DNA of 64,000 bases from Scleroderma bovista (taxonomy: Eukaryota; Basidiomycota; Agaricomycetes; Boletales; Sclerodermataceae), in contig JAYMGJ010000017.1 of assembly GCA_037178675.1 (NCBI GenBank), positions 1 through 64,000 of the forward strand, written 5' to 3'. Shown here piece after piece: positions 10,611-22,547 of the stretch; the stretch's first letter is position 1, and the number at the start of each line of letters is the position of its first letter. The notes beneath the pieces were generated by a model, which saw nothing but the letters and a program-made list of their open reading frames with translations, was not told where the DNA came from and made no database searches. A program made the translations under genes and the position numbers.

Positions 10611-12741
10611 GGCCATGACAGGTAGGGTGAGTGACCAAGAGCAGTAGGAAGGTCCATTGATGGCAGAGGACGTTCGTTGACGTTACACAGCAGGCAGTCA
10701 GAGAGGGGGAGGTGAGGGCAGAGGGAAAGGAACTCACCGCAGGTGCGGTCATACGAGGTAGCCTCATGATGTGACACAAGGATCACAAGGATCACAAAAA
10801 AGTACGTACCATGTACTAGGAAGCCCGGCCTATCGGCTCCAAGTTGAATGCTGCCTGCATCGCTATTGATCTCTTCTTCCCGTATATACAGTAGGGACTC
10901 CAGGTTAGTCTCCCCAAGGCAGACCAAAGATTCGATGGAAGATAATCGTTCCCTCTGCGACTTACTCCGGGTGCATGAAAGGAGAATAATGTCAATTTCT
11001 CACACTCATCCTGAAAAGGGAACACTTTCGAAAGTTGCACTTGTCACGCATTACTAAGCTCTTCCCCAGAACCCTTTGCAAGCAAATCCCTCTTAACACC
11101 TTAGGCCCTGAATCCCGTCACACCACGCAATGTCCAGTTTTCACTGGGCTAGTCATTGCCTGGCGACTGCTCCGCCACCATCACTGACACGTCGCCATCG
11201 CTCCAAGGATGAATTTATTCTCGACCACGTCACTTGGCTCAGGTGAGTGTTTTCGATCTTTGGTGTTCGACTGATATTTCTAGATTCAATTTTCAATCTT
11301 CCACGTTGTTGCGGCATAGGTCTGAGGACCTCACAGAGGTGTTTCGAAGGGTCCCCAGGTGGTTGCATGGCTCGCATGTTTGCATGTTTGCATGGTAAGC
11401 TCTTTTGCCTTCTCGTGTCCAGCTAATGTTTTGCAAGTTTGACTTTGATTCTTTCACATCGTCGTCGACGTCTATGGACCTCATTTGGACGGTCACAGGG
11501 ACTAATGGATGACCTTGATGACATAGGCAAGTTGTCATTTCATGATCTCTGGTATGGGCAGATGCGCTGACACTCCGTGGACAGTTGTGCACCTTTGATT
11601 TGCCGTCAGGCGATGTTGCCGCCGCTTCCTGTGTCGCAACCCTTGCCGTCGCCGTCACCTCCATTTCATTTGCCAGCAACATCGCTCGTCACCTTGCTCT
11701 CAACATCTCTTGTCTTGTTGCCGTCGTGCTCAATCCCTTCGCACGCGTTTTTGACTGATCTCAAGGTATCGCACCCCCCCCTCCTCCCCGAGGTCTCCGA
11801 CTGCCGTGTTCTGACGTTCTCGGATGGTTTTTACAGGTGTCCCTGTGTCGTTCTTGATCCTTGGTGCGTCTGTGCACTTTCTCAACCCTTCTGTGTGGTT
11901 TCTGGTGAGGTTCAACTGATCCTCGTGCCCTCTTGTGCCTCTAGCACGTTTAGGTAAGTTTGGTTACTCTTTCAGCACTTACTAACTTTCCATGGTGTGT
12001 TTGCAGTGGTCTTTGTATCGTCAATAGCACTTGGCACATCTCTGTGCTGGCGAGATGCATTTGTGTGGTTCCCGGAGTCAGTCGGTTGAGTATAGAGGCG
12101 TGCAGACGTCATGAGAGAGTGCGAGAGAGCATGTGGGCGACACGAATGGCTTTGGAACCCATGCAAACACACATAGTAATAGTAACTTGGATGTATCAAA
12201 TATCACCGAAAAGGCAAAAGCACTATAAACGACTCATTGAACCAGCGCAATGATACTATGGACATGCTGTGCTATTCTACATACAACGAAATTACTAGTG
12301 TACTATAATACAGCATAACATCATTATGATGGTGCTATTTTCTGGTCACTATAACTGGTACACATCAGAGACCAGTTGTCAACACGCCCGACGAGCCACT
12401 TTGCCATTCTGATTCTTGACCCGCTGTCACGCACCAAACAGGTTTGGTACAGTGAACATGGAAGATAACACCTATATTGAATGATCCTTATGCGAAGGAT
12501 AAGCACGACAGACCCTCATCGTAGCCATCTATTGCACAAGACGACTATCCTGATGCGAGAGATGAATGCCAATGCAGACAGTCATCTATCGCACGAGAAC
12601 CGCCAAGAAGCAGAAGAAACTGAAGGAATAACGTCAATTGTGGTATGAGAAAGGAATGCACACGTCTGCAGTCCAACTCCCATACCAGAACGATCAAAGA
12701 AGCCGAAGAATTGATGGAGAAACGAAGGAGAAAGAGAAGAA
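10611..12741. other. Region without a recognised gene
   Basis: Overlapping short frames on both strands (for example 11293-11682 minus and 11577-11957 plus) are unsupported. The 11.57-11.76 kb stretch is C/T-rich and low in complexity. I see no protein family, RNA gene or repeat boundary here. Confidence 0.4.
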
Positions 12742-13475
12742 ATGATTTTTAGCGCCCAAATGTCATTTTTAGGCGCCCAGTGCCGGCATTCCGATATTTT
12801 GAATAGCTCCGTCGTTTCTGAAGCTGTCAGGCACGTGACTATACTGTCAGAAAGCCTAGAGCGTGGTCTATCTGCCTGTCAAGTTCCGACGCAAATCCGT
12901 TCATTTCCCACAGAGATATTCCCCCCGCAATCCAGACGTTTGCTTCATCGCTCACTATGGAGTCCATATTTTCTCTGGATCATTTCTCCGCTATTGCTGC
13001 AGATTTCCACTATGTCCTGCTCTTAGGACAGCCTCTCCCAGAGTTCCCGTGCACTGCCTGGCACATATCTTCCCAGCCTGCTCCCTCAGTCCCTCTTGTT
13101 CTCGGTCAGCGCGTTCTCCTCGTCAGTCCTGCGTCAAGGACGTACTTTGGTCATCTTAGGTCTATTGTCAAGCTTGAGAGGTCTTCTCTGGTCGTCTCTG
13201 TGTCCCCTGCTCCCTCAGCCTATGGTCCCTTCCTCCCAGATACTTGCCATGTCCATCTTCCTCTGCCGTTCGTCTCACTTCCCTGGATGCGTCGAATTCA
13301 ATACTCTATCCGCTTCCCTACTTTCAGACGACGTCCCCCAGCACCATGACAGTTATTCCCCCCACTTTATAGTGCTATTAGGAAGAAGAACCCTCTCTCG
13401 TTCTTTCCCAGAAGAGAGCTCGTCAAGGGAGCCCATGGTTGCGCTTCAGCGGCACTAGAACACATGCACTATACT
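12742..13475 (+). other. Overlapping plus-strand open frames, unassigned
   Basis: Four frames of 94-130 codons overlap here (12742-13026, 12863-13159, 12957-13349, 13096-13458). The 130-codon frame at 12957 starts MESIFSLDHFSAIAADFHYV and looks the most protein-like. No family is recognised, and the frames compete with each other. They end just before a candidate solo LTR. Confidence 0.25.
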
Positions 13476-13479
13476 TTAG

Positions 13480-14298
13480 TGTATGCTGACCCCCCAAAAA
13501 GACCTCTGGACCCCTGGTACCCTTCTTGTGGCTGTTTTGTCTCGGATCAATCCCCCTATTAATCCCAGATCTTCCCCATTGTTGTCCCATCAAATTCCTG
13601 ATGGTACACAGCCCCCCATCAAACTTCTTAGGCTGTGCATCAATGACACCTTCTGCTGTGCAGTGACTCATCCCTTGCTTACTGATGCTCTCTTGTCATC
13701 AGTATTACTCTATCCCTTTCGCATTTTTGGTATATTACTCAGCTGATGACTCACTCCCTTACCAATCAATCTTGTCATGCAGCTTACTCATTCCTTTACT
13801 CAGCAGCTTATTCATGCTTCCTATGCTTACTCATTCCTGCTTATCCCTTGCTTACTGATCGCTTACAAACCCCTTACAAAGCTCTTACCAATCCCTTACC
13901 AATCCTTGACAAATTCTGCTTACTCCCTTCTCTTTTTGTACTTTAATGCTGTGCCCCCCCCATGTATTTAAACCCCTGGGCTCAGCCCAGTGAAAAAAAA
14001 GACCCAATTGCATGAAATTATCCCTCTCTCAGACTCTCTCAATCAGTATCCCTTCAGTCTTTGAGTCCTTGTAGGCTTCAGTGAAGATCTAAAGGCTCAA
14101 TATTGTCAAGTTTATCCAAGTTATTCAAGATCTATTCTTTATACTAGGCTCAAGCGGAGTCTAGGCTTCATACCAGTCAATCTTCCTCGCCTCTGGACAT
14201 CAGAGGCATCCCTGCCCCTTTGCTGCACCAATCTCTAGGTGTAGTATCGCTGTTTCAGTCTCAGTCAACCCAATCCCCGCTTTGACACTTCCTAGGCA
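13480..14298 (+). mobile_element. Candidate solo LTR
   Basis: The segment starts TGTATGCTGACC and ends CCTAGGCA, with TTAG on both sides (13476-13479 and 14299-14302). It has a TATA-like TATTTAAA near 13964 followed by a T/C-rich leader, as expected for an LTR promoter. A run of imperfect CTTAC(C/T)AATC-type repeats fills 13.67-13.92 kb. No second copy in this window confirms the ends, and the 4-bp duplication is short. Confidence 0.4.
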
Positions 14299-14302
14299 TT
14301 AG

Positions 14303-15619
14303 GAAGAGTCCAGACCCCTATCCCCTTTGTCTTCTATTACTCCTGTACCCCAGGAGTATCCTGCATCATCGTCTGCATCACCCTGTTGGTGTAGATCCCC
14401 TTCCCCCCTTCTCAGCACATCCTCTCTGGACACCGCGGAGGTAAACCACCACTCGCACTTTTTCGTAGTCCTTTGTTGGTGTTGTGTTTGGGTTATTACT
14501 CCGACCCAAATCCACACTTTGACTCACAGCGGAAGGATCAAAATTGTACCTAGTACAAACATTAGTCGAACGCGAAACGGCGCAAACACTTATCTTGAAT
14601 GCCATAACGCGATCTGATCAATATGGAGACCTAAAGAGCATGTCAGAAGGTTAGGTGAACTTACTGTCGAGTGTAGGATGCAGGGCGAGCGACTACGCGA
14701 CGATGGAGACTATGGATGAAGTCTGCTGCATGCATTGCAATCAACACTGCAATACCAGCGCGATGCGACTTACCAAATCAGGTAACGACGCGGATGTCAC
14801 GGCGCAAATGGACAAACTTCCTTCAGATCAACAAGTCTCATATTCTATTCGAATCGGACACATTCGTTTGCAACAACATTTTTATTGGATTCAGCTAAGT
14901 ACTATATCTTAGATTTCACTATCCTTTCTATCTGTTACCCGACTCTGTTTATCGGGGAGTGTTGGAGTTATACTAAATGAACTATTGCCATATAGGGTAT
15001 GCTTACATAAGCTATCAGACTGCACTGCATAGTAGTAGTACCCATGCATTTCACTAGTAGTTGGCTGATCAGTGACACTACAGACAATAATGGATTGATG
15101 GGGTTGAGAGGGCTCTAGTAATGTACTTTTTCTGTAGGGTAAATTAGGCTTGATACACTGTCTGTAGGGCAAAATATCACCTGGGCACAGGAACTAATCA
15201 GTATTTAATTTACTTGGTGACAGAACTATAATGGCATTTATAGATATTCCTTGTTCAGAGTAAGCTGCATATTATCAGTGCATGTTAGGATGATGATGGT
15301 CTGGTCAGTGAATACCAGAGGGTTACCATTGAATGACACAATGATATTCCTAGGGATTCCCTGTTAAGAGAAATGGAATTATTACACATGCACCATCAGT
15401 GCATGTCAGGCTGCAAGCCAGATGATAATGGCTTATAAACCCATAAAAAATCTGTCCGTAATTATATGTCCTCATCACTGAGCTATCTTTCTGGCATGAG
15501 GGGATCAGACATGCAACATTATGACACCAGTCCAATCAGCAAAGGATAATGGTTGCTAAGTAATTATTTGTTTAAATCATGCTTGTATCTATTTGTAATA
15601 TCTGGCTGGTCATGCCAGC
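14303..15619. other. Region without a recognised gene
   Basis: Short frames only. Some direct repetition is visible: GAATGACACAATGATATTCC and similar A/T-rich phrases recur around 15.2-15.5 kb. Nothing supports a gene. Confidence 0.35.
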
Positions 15620-18520
15620 TAGGGTTTGTCACGGGTATACCCACGGGTGGGAATAGCTCAACCCGTACCCACACCCGCACTACATACCCACACCCGCCAA
15701 GCGGGTACGGGTATGGTCAACGGGTATCACGGGTACCATACCCGTTGGCATACCCACAATGGGTATGAACAAGTATACCCGCAGGTCTGAGTACAATGTA
15801 GGTACAGTCTGGGCAAAGCATAGATACATGTGCAATGTAGATGTAGGTGTACTACTAACTAATCTAAGTTCGTGCCACCCTCAGTCTCATCTTCATCATC
15901 GACTTCTGGTAGCGCGCCAACCTTGAGGACGTCTTCATTCTTGACAAGCCCAAGGTGGCTCCATGCACCGAGGCATAGCAATGCCCTGGTTGAATCAACA
16001 GACAGACGAGAGCGAACATGTGAAAGAAGTAGCCAGCCACGGCTAAAGAGGTGCTCAACATCGATTGAAGTAGCTAGCGGAGATGTCAGTAAAAGAAATA
16101 ATGCGAGGCCAACTGTGCAGTGCACACCTGGGACAGAAAGGTAATTGAGTGCCATCCTCGAAAGGCAAGGATATGTGGCACGGTGCTCATGCCACCATGC
16201 AATGGCATCTGTGACGTGCTCAACGTCAGTGGTAAGGTAGCGGTCGAGCTCCGTATGATGATCGGAGGATCGGGGAGGAGGTAAAGCATCAAGATGGTCG
16301 AACATGTTGGGCACGGCAGCACTCTGCACGGCATCTGTTGAAGTGCCAGCGTCCAGTATCTCGACATCAGAGTCTTCTTTGGGCACAGAATATGACTGCT
16401 CAAAGGTATCGCGTACGAGTTTTTCTGTATTCCTGATCCAGGTGGGCAATCAGTGAGTGTTCTTGAAGTATGTTAATTTGTAGCGTGGGTGAAGAACTAG
16501 TATAATGTATGAATGTCCGAGACCAGATTCAGAAAACAAAGGATAACTTACCCATCGCGATGCGGTAAAGCACTGACTTGTCTGTTGATGAGTAGTAACG
16601 ACTTAATGTTTTCTGTGCAAGCTCCATGGAAGCACGGATTGGGGCAGAATAAGATTGACTGTGAGCATAGCCGGTAAATTCCCTGTCCATGAGATCCATG
16701 GCAGGGATGACGGATGCGAGATTGGGGATGCAAACTGGTTGTTCTTTCGTAGCTTTCGTTGGGATGTATGTACTGCCGCACGAGAAGTAGAGCGTAGCGT
16801 CTTTGAGAATCTGCAAACGTGTCATTTGTTTGTTTGTTTGACGGAACACATGACCAACATGTGGCCACTACTGACCTTCAAAACATCGCGCAGCTCCCCC
16901 AGCACTTCCCACTCATGGTCACTCAACTCAAACGCCCTCAACCCCAAGTCCCTACGCTGGGTAACTCCATCCACTGCATCCTGGTAGTCAACGCCAACGT
17001 CAACCATATCGCAACACGAATTCCAGCGAGTGGAAACATCACGCGGTATCAGGCGGGGCTCCAGCTCAAGATCGCGGCAGATTTCTCTCCAAGCAGGGAG
17101 AACAATGGTCGTCGAATGAACAACCTTGAAGGCCAGCTTGCGCAGCTGTTCCAGGCAATTAACAGCTTGTCTCAGGTAAGTGTTTTTGCTCACCTTGCCA
17201 ACTGCTAATCTGATCGGACGAATCGATGCCTGTAGCTGACGCCGCTCAACATCACTCAATGTTTCAACTTCATCCACCCATCCTTCAGCATTGTCATTCT
17301 CGACTGCCTGTCCGTCAACTTCACCGCTTGTCTCAGCAATCATTGTCGCATCCTCTTCCTCCAACTCTGTCTCAAGCTCAGCCAGTTCAACGTCCCCCAA
17401 ATCTTTTTTCTTTGGATCAAACAGCCGCATCAGCGACTTGGCCACAAGGTTCGTTATATGCAAGAAGCAGCGCGATTGTGCGGTTGCCCCATTAAAGCTG
17501 GGTACCTTTTCTTCCAGCTTGCAGACCATCACATCATTGTTCGATGTGTTATCGCATGTCACGGCGAGTATCTACTGTTGTTAGTCGAAGGTAAGTCGTC
17601 AAGCTTATAATATGTACCTTATTTGATATGTTAAACTCATCCAGAACCTGAGCAAAGACGTTTGCAAGTTCGTCCCCTGTGTGGGACTGTAATCCAATTG
17701 TCATCAGTCTTATTACATGATAGGTAAGTTATTCTTACCCTAGCAACTTCGACGATATCTAATGGAATGCTCTGCAGTGAGCCATTATTTTCAAAGTGGA
17801 CGCCAAATGCTATATATGCACGATGGTTGGGTGATGTCCACCCATCCGTTGTGAAATTGAGTTTTCCTGGGTACTCCTAGTAAGTTTTTCAGCGTCATCA
17901 CACCGTCAGTCCTCAAAGATACTGACCATCATCATTGTAGCCATCCGCTTCCATGTTTGAATGAAGACCGCACGAACGTCTCGAGCAATTGTGCTCACAG
18001 ATGGTAAGTAGTATGCTGGTCTACCTGTCTTCATCAAGCACTGAAAAGCACGGTCTTCAACAATATGAAATGGCCGCAGGCTTTCGGCCACCCAGCGTAC
18101 AATTTCTGCCCTTCATAGGTGCTCCATGTCAGTCAATACACTTGTAGGTTGGCTGGCAATGTTACCTGGTTTCTGTGGGCGTGTGTGGTCGAGTGGAGTG
18201 AGTAGGCTTTCCCTTTCCCTTCCTTTCAAAAGCCTCCGTAATTGACCCGTTGTGCAGAATCCCGTTGACAATCTTTGTTCGGACATCATTAACATCCTTT
18301 GCATCGTCAGCGGTGTTCATCACGTCTTCACCCCAGCAGCTCTTGACGTGCTTGCGCAGGTTACTTGTAGACTTGGAATCTTTGGTGTCGAGAAACCTCC
18401 GGATCTTGACACTGCAACGAAGCCCGCGGCAGCAGAATTGATGCGCACGGCGCCCATCACTATAAATCACTTCAGCCTTAAAAAATGTATAAACCGGTGA
18501 GGACCACTCCTTCAGCATAT
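15620..18520 (-). mobile_element. hAT-family DNA transposon, truncated at its right end
   Basis: The transposase gene is read on the minus strand. The left end of the element probably starts at TAGGGTTTGTCACGGGTA (15620). It is followed by a cluster of short motifs in both orientations, (A)CGGGTA and TACCC(G/A), between about 15628 and 15785, as in hAT subterminal repeats. No matching inverted terminus or CGGGTA cluster is found to the right of 18520. Instead the sequence passes within about 100 bp into satellite repeats, so the right end is lost or replaced. Confidence 0.72.
15859..18518 (-). pseudogene. hAT transposase (BED finger, RNase H-like core, C-terminal dimerisation domain), missing its first exon
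   Basis: Exons can be followed from 18518 to a stop at 15859: about 18518-18166, 18110-17927, 17876-17739, 17686-17618, 17571-16876 (with a 48-nt in-frame intron near 17.17 kb), about 16.81-16.55 kb, and about 16.44-15.86 kb. The first carries a BED-like finger (C...C...H...C around SNLRKHVKSCW). The core has DGWTSPNHRAY with the first catalytic Asp, CDNTSNND with the second, and TRWNS. The C-terminal part has the dimerisation motif (LALFLLLTSPLATSIDVEHLFS). An intron acceptor (TTTTGTAG) lies just before the first visible exon. Related proteins have an N-terminal exon there, and none is visible upstream. The rest of the frame looks undamaged. Confidence 0.8.
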
Positions 18521-18639
18521 GCTCTACAAAATAAATTCACATAATGTACCTAGATTGTACCATACAATATGGACAGCGGAGGTTGACAATTGGCCGTGTT
18601 ACATGGCCAGTGGAACATGGGCTGACCTCTAGAGGGTCA

Positions 18640-19545
18640 TCCTGTTATATGGGTGGGCCCAGGTATGGCCTGGTGTTACCATGTGGTATAGACAGGCCCC
18701 ATGGGTACTATTGGTAGGAGTGTTTATCACTGGCAGGTCCAGGCTGGAATGGCATATGCCAGATGCCAGGTTGGCATGGGACGGCATATGCCTGGTTGGA
18801 ATTGGACGGCATATACCTGGTCGGAATGGAGTGGCATATGGGGGGTCAGCATAGGACGGCATGGGCCGGGTTGGAATGGGTCACCATGTGCTAGGTCTAC
18901 ATGGGACGGCATATGCCGGGTTTGAATTGGATGGCATATGCCATGTGGGGATGGGTAGGCATGGGAGGGCATCCGTCAGTACAAACCAGGTGGCAGGGGA
19001 CAGCATATACCAGGTTGGAATGGGTCCGGATGTGTCAGGTCTATATGGGACAGTATATGCCAGGTTGGCACGGGACAGCATGGGTCAGTACATGCCAGGC
19101 CGGAATGGGTTGGTTCATGCCAGGCGGGCATGGGACAGCATATACCAGGTTGGAATGGGTCTGGAAGTGTTAGGTCTAAATGGAACAGCATATGCCAGGT
19201 TGGCACGGGTCAGTACATGCGGGGCCGGCATGGGTCAGCTCATGTCAGGACGGCATGGATCGGTTCATGCCAGGCCGGCAGGGGACAGTATATGCCAGGT
19301 TGGAATGGGTCTGGAAGTGTTAGGTCTAAATGGGACAGCATATGCCAGGTTGGCACGGGTCAGTACATGTGGGGCCGGCATGGATCGGTTCATGCCAGGC
19401 CGGCAGGGGTCAGTACATGCGGGGCCGGCATGGGATGGCACATGCCAGGTTGGAATGAGTCCGGATGTGCTAGGTCTAGATGGGACAGCATATGCCAGGT
19501 TGGAGTGGAAGGACAGGACATAGGTGTCCCATATAGTATAACACA
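18640..19545. repeat. Minisatellite of GGCATATGCCAGGTTGG-type units
   Basis: Dozens of imperfect units of roughly 20-42 bp built on GG(G)A(C/T)(G/A)GCATATGCCAGGTTGGAATGGG repeat through this stretch. GCATATGC is itself a palindrome. Longer open frames on either strand (for example 18861-19523, 220 codons) follow from the repeat and are not called as genes. Confidence 0.85.
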
Positions 19546-20890
19546 TTGTAACATAGGCGGACCAATGGGGTGTGGGCTCCATGGTGTTCCATACCCACAC
19601 AGGTTGGCCCATTAGGATGAGTACCATACCCTATGGACCACCAACAATAGCCCAGATAGCAGTGTGCCATATGGTATGGGACACTGCACTATGGGCCGAC
19701 CGGTGGGGTATGGAACACCATGGAATGGGCTTGCATGGTGTTCCATACCCCACCGGTCGGCCTATGGCATAGTGTCCCGTGCCCTATCGGTTAGCCCGTA
19801 GCACAGGATCCCATAGTATATGGCACACCACTATGTAGGCTGGCCGGCATGGCACGGCGCACTCCGGTCTGGGCCGCCCTACTATGTAGGAACACTATGG
19901 AATGGGCTTCCATGGTGTCCCATGCCATGTCGGTCAGCCCATACCAGTGTCCAGTGCCCTATCGGGTAGCCGTGGGACAGGATCCCATAGTATATGGCAC
20001 ACCACTCTGTAGGCTGGCCGGCATGGCACGGCACACTCCGGTCTGGGCCACCCCACTATGTAGGAACACTATGGAATGGGCTTCCATGGTGTCCCATGCC
20101 ATGTTGGTCAGCCCATACCACAGTGTCCCGTGCCCTATCGGTTAGCCCGTAGCACAGGATCCCATAGTGTATATGGCACACCACTATGTAGGCTGACCGG
20201 CATGGCACGGCACGCTCCAGCCTGGGCCGTCCGACTATGTAGGAACACTATGGAATGGGCTTCCAGGGTGTTCCATGCCATGTCGGTCAGCCCATACCAC
20301 AGTGTCCCATGCCCTATCAGGTAGCCCGTAACACAGGATCCCATACTATATGGCACACCACCATGTAGGCTGACCGGCATGGCACGGCACACTCCAGTCT
20401 GGGCTGCCCTACTATGTAGGAACACTATGGAATGGGCTTCCAAGGTGTCCCATGCCATGTCGGTCAGCCCATACCACAGTGTCCCGTGCCCTATCAGGTA
20501 GCCCGTAACACAGGATCCCATAGTATATGGCACACCACCATGTAGGCTGACCGGCATGGCACAGCACACTCCGGTCTGGGCTGCCCGGTGATGTAGGAAC
20601 ACTATGGAATGGGCTTCCAGGGTGTTCCATGCTATGCTGGTCAGCCCATGCCATAGTGTCCCGTGCCCTACCGGCGAGCCAGTGCCACGGGATTCCATAC
20701 TATATGGCACACCACCATGTAGGCCGACCGGCATGGCACGGTCAACCCATGTGCTAGTGTGCCACACTAACTATCCAATAATAGCTATGGTGGGCAGCCT
20801 ATAAGGTACAGTAGACAAAGGGTAGGCTGACCGGTATGGCCCGGGACACTCCGGGCTGGGCCACCTGGTCTACTGGAAACACTATAGATT
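19546..20890. repeat. Satellite array of about 177-bp units with internal inverted repeats
   Basis: Units begin at TAGGCTG(G/A)CCGGCATGGCAC near 19836, 20010, 20189, 20366, 20543 and 20720 (spacing 174, 179, 177, 177, 177). A degenerate copy sits near 20822. Each unit holds GGCTGACCGGCATGGCA and, about 80 bp on, its near inverted complement TGCCATG(T/C)(C/T)GGTCAGCC, so each can fold into a hairpin. The first part (19546-19830) is related but contains a stronger palindrome. Confidence 0.88.
19694..19762. repeat. Perfect 29-bp inverted repeat with 11-nt loop
   Basis: The arms 19694-19722 and 19734-19762 are exact reverse complements (GGCCGACCGGTGGGG... against ...CCCCACCGGTCGGCC) around the loop GAATGGGCTTG. 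Outside the arms the complementarity continues imperfectly (GGGACACTGCACTAT against CATAGTGTCCC). Confidence 0.93.
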
Positions 20891-21022
20891 GCGCTTCCAT
20901 GGTGTTTTGTCTGATGCCGGTCGCCTATTTGTCTTATTTTATCAAACAATACGGATGCATCACTTCATGTCCGTCTAATAGTATGCAGTTGACTTCAAAG
21001 ACACAAACTAGTTAATTCAGTT

Positions 21023-22338
21023 TCACATCAACGTATTCCGGACCATATCGACTGTCATCCACTCCGTTGTTGGAACCCCCAGCCAGTTATGAATGTTATC
21101 TCGCATGTAATAGGCAAAACAACACCTATTACCATCAACCTTGTTAACTCCATGTCGAAGGAGGCGGCCCGAAAAGGCCACAACGGTCCCGGGGCTATAT
21201 TCCAATTGGACACCAAGAGTGGGAATATCTAAATAACAGTCCTGGTAATCCCCAACACTAACCAAAAGATCATACCAGTTCGCCCTGGAGTGTGGGTCCC
21301 GGTGAAATGGTGTCGCTCGGTTTGCAATGACCGACACGTTGGTGTAGACTGTGGCCCAGTCCTCAAGAGCATCATCCATGTCTTCATCATTCTCCACTGC
21401 CCATGCACTGAGCTTCTCCATTCCATCCAGGCCAGCATTATACAATGCCGGGTGCATGATGGAAAGAGCAGCGGACAGGATGCCAGATGGGTAGGACATT
21501 TGTGATGCCCAAGTTGAACCGGACTGTGTTTTAAGGGCTGCTGAGACAGAGGGGGTGTCGTTCCGTGTCTACGTGCTGATGAGATAAGGGGATAATAATC
21601 GCAGACAACTCACGGAATGACCAAGTTGGTGCATGGCAGGGGCAAACTCCAAACATCCGGCAAGAGACTCTGCTTTGAAATAGTCCGGCTTTGTCCGCCA
21701 GGTTCGTCCAACAATGCTTCTTGGTAAAAGGTCTGGAATCACATCAAGTGAATCCAACATATGTTTCTATCAACTTGGATAAATGCCATTCCATTACAAC
21801 CGGACAGAAAATTACCTGGACATTGTCGGCCAAGGCTCCTGGGAGGTACCACAAGGCAATTGTATTGCCCTCACCAAGTATAATAGTAGGTCTATCAATT
21901 ACTGGGGGGCAGCCTTCATGCGGGGTAAGGGCGGTCGGGTGCCTGGCCAGAAAGCTTGCCTCCCGATCTACTGCCGCTCCGGTTTCCTTCTGGCCGAGAT
22001 CATCGGCAAGTCTCCTGAACTCAATTCCAGAGGGGACTGGAATGATATACCTTCACCTGGAATGTACAAGATGAAGGCAAAAACTCACTCTGATGCTGAT
22101 ATGCTTGTGCCAGTATAGCAACCATTTGATGCATTGCAACAGTGTGATTGACCGGCATGTCAAGGGAAGGTACCGGCTGAGGTGAATCGGGGCCAGGAAA
22201 GACCAAGAAGCGGAACCGTTGGCGCATGTATTCAGCGAATCTTCTGGAAAGCCGGTAGTTGGTGGGTATATCGGACTGAACATCCATTCCTTGGACTGGT
22301 CTGGTGGGTGCAGAATTGGACAAACAGGAATCGGACAT
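21023..22338 (-). CDS. TET/JBP-family 2-oxoglutarate and Fe(II) dioxygenase
   Basis: Spliced model: 22338-22089, 22036-21816, 21766-21614, 21523-21023. All introns are GT-AG (52, 49 and 90 nt), and the exons sum to 1,125 nt, giving 374 aa plus stop. Enzymes of this family oxidise 5-methylcytosine or thymine in DNA. Seen directly: the iron-binding HxD as HRD in RATPFHRDPHSRANWYDLL, the distal His in GRLLRHGV and the 2-oxoglutarate-binding Arg in GNRCCFAYYMRD, all in the last exon (residues about 260-350). The upstream exons carry the N-terminal region typical of the Agaricomycete branch (PPVIDRPTI, ALWYLPGALADN). It lies 209 bp from a divergent unknown gene, then a KDZ transposase, an association described for this family in mushrooms. 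No frame damage is seen. Exon 3/4 junction chosen because it alone keeps the frame with a good donor. Confidence 0.9.
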
Positions 22339-22547
22339 TCAAATGAAAATATACTTTGGTTATTGCACAGTGAATCTGCATAAGATAGGAAGCCACATAT
22401 TTTTACACAATGGATCATTTGTGCCCAGCATCGATTTCAAACTCCACAATGCCATTGACGGACAATGCCACCGGGCACACCGTGAGAATGTGGGTCTGGC
22501 TGATGTATATAAGCCTCACCAGCAGGGTCCGGTGGCAATTAATCACC
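22339..22547. promoter_or_regulatory. Divergent intergenic promoter region
   Basis: These 209 bp separate the divergent starts of the TET/JBP gene (minus, 22338) and the unknown gene (plus, 22548). A TATATAAG box lies at 22506-22513, about 35 bp before the plus-strand ATG. This layout would let the two genes share control; the sharing itself is inference. Confidence 0.5.

Noticed and set aside
18861..19523. 220-codon plus-strand open frame in the minisatellite
   Set aside because: It is made only of translated repeat units (MGRHMPG-like phrases) and has competing frames on both strands.
20135..20767. 210-codon minus-strand open frame in the 177-bp satellite
   Set aside because: The period is divisible by three, so a frame stays open by itself. 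No start context, introns or family support a gene.
21601..21620. Short TET/JBP intron 3 ending at CTGTCTCAG
   Set aside because: With the good donor at 21613 it breaks the reading frame. The acceptor ending at 21524 (AACACAG) keeps the frame and gives an exact codon sum.
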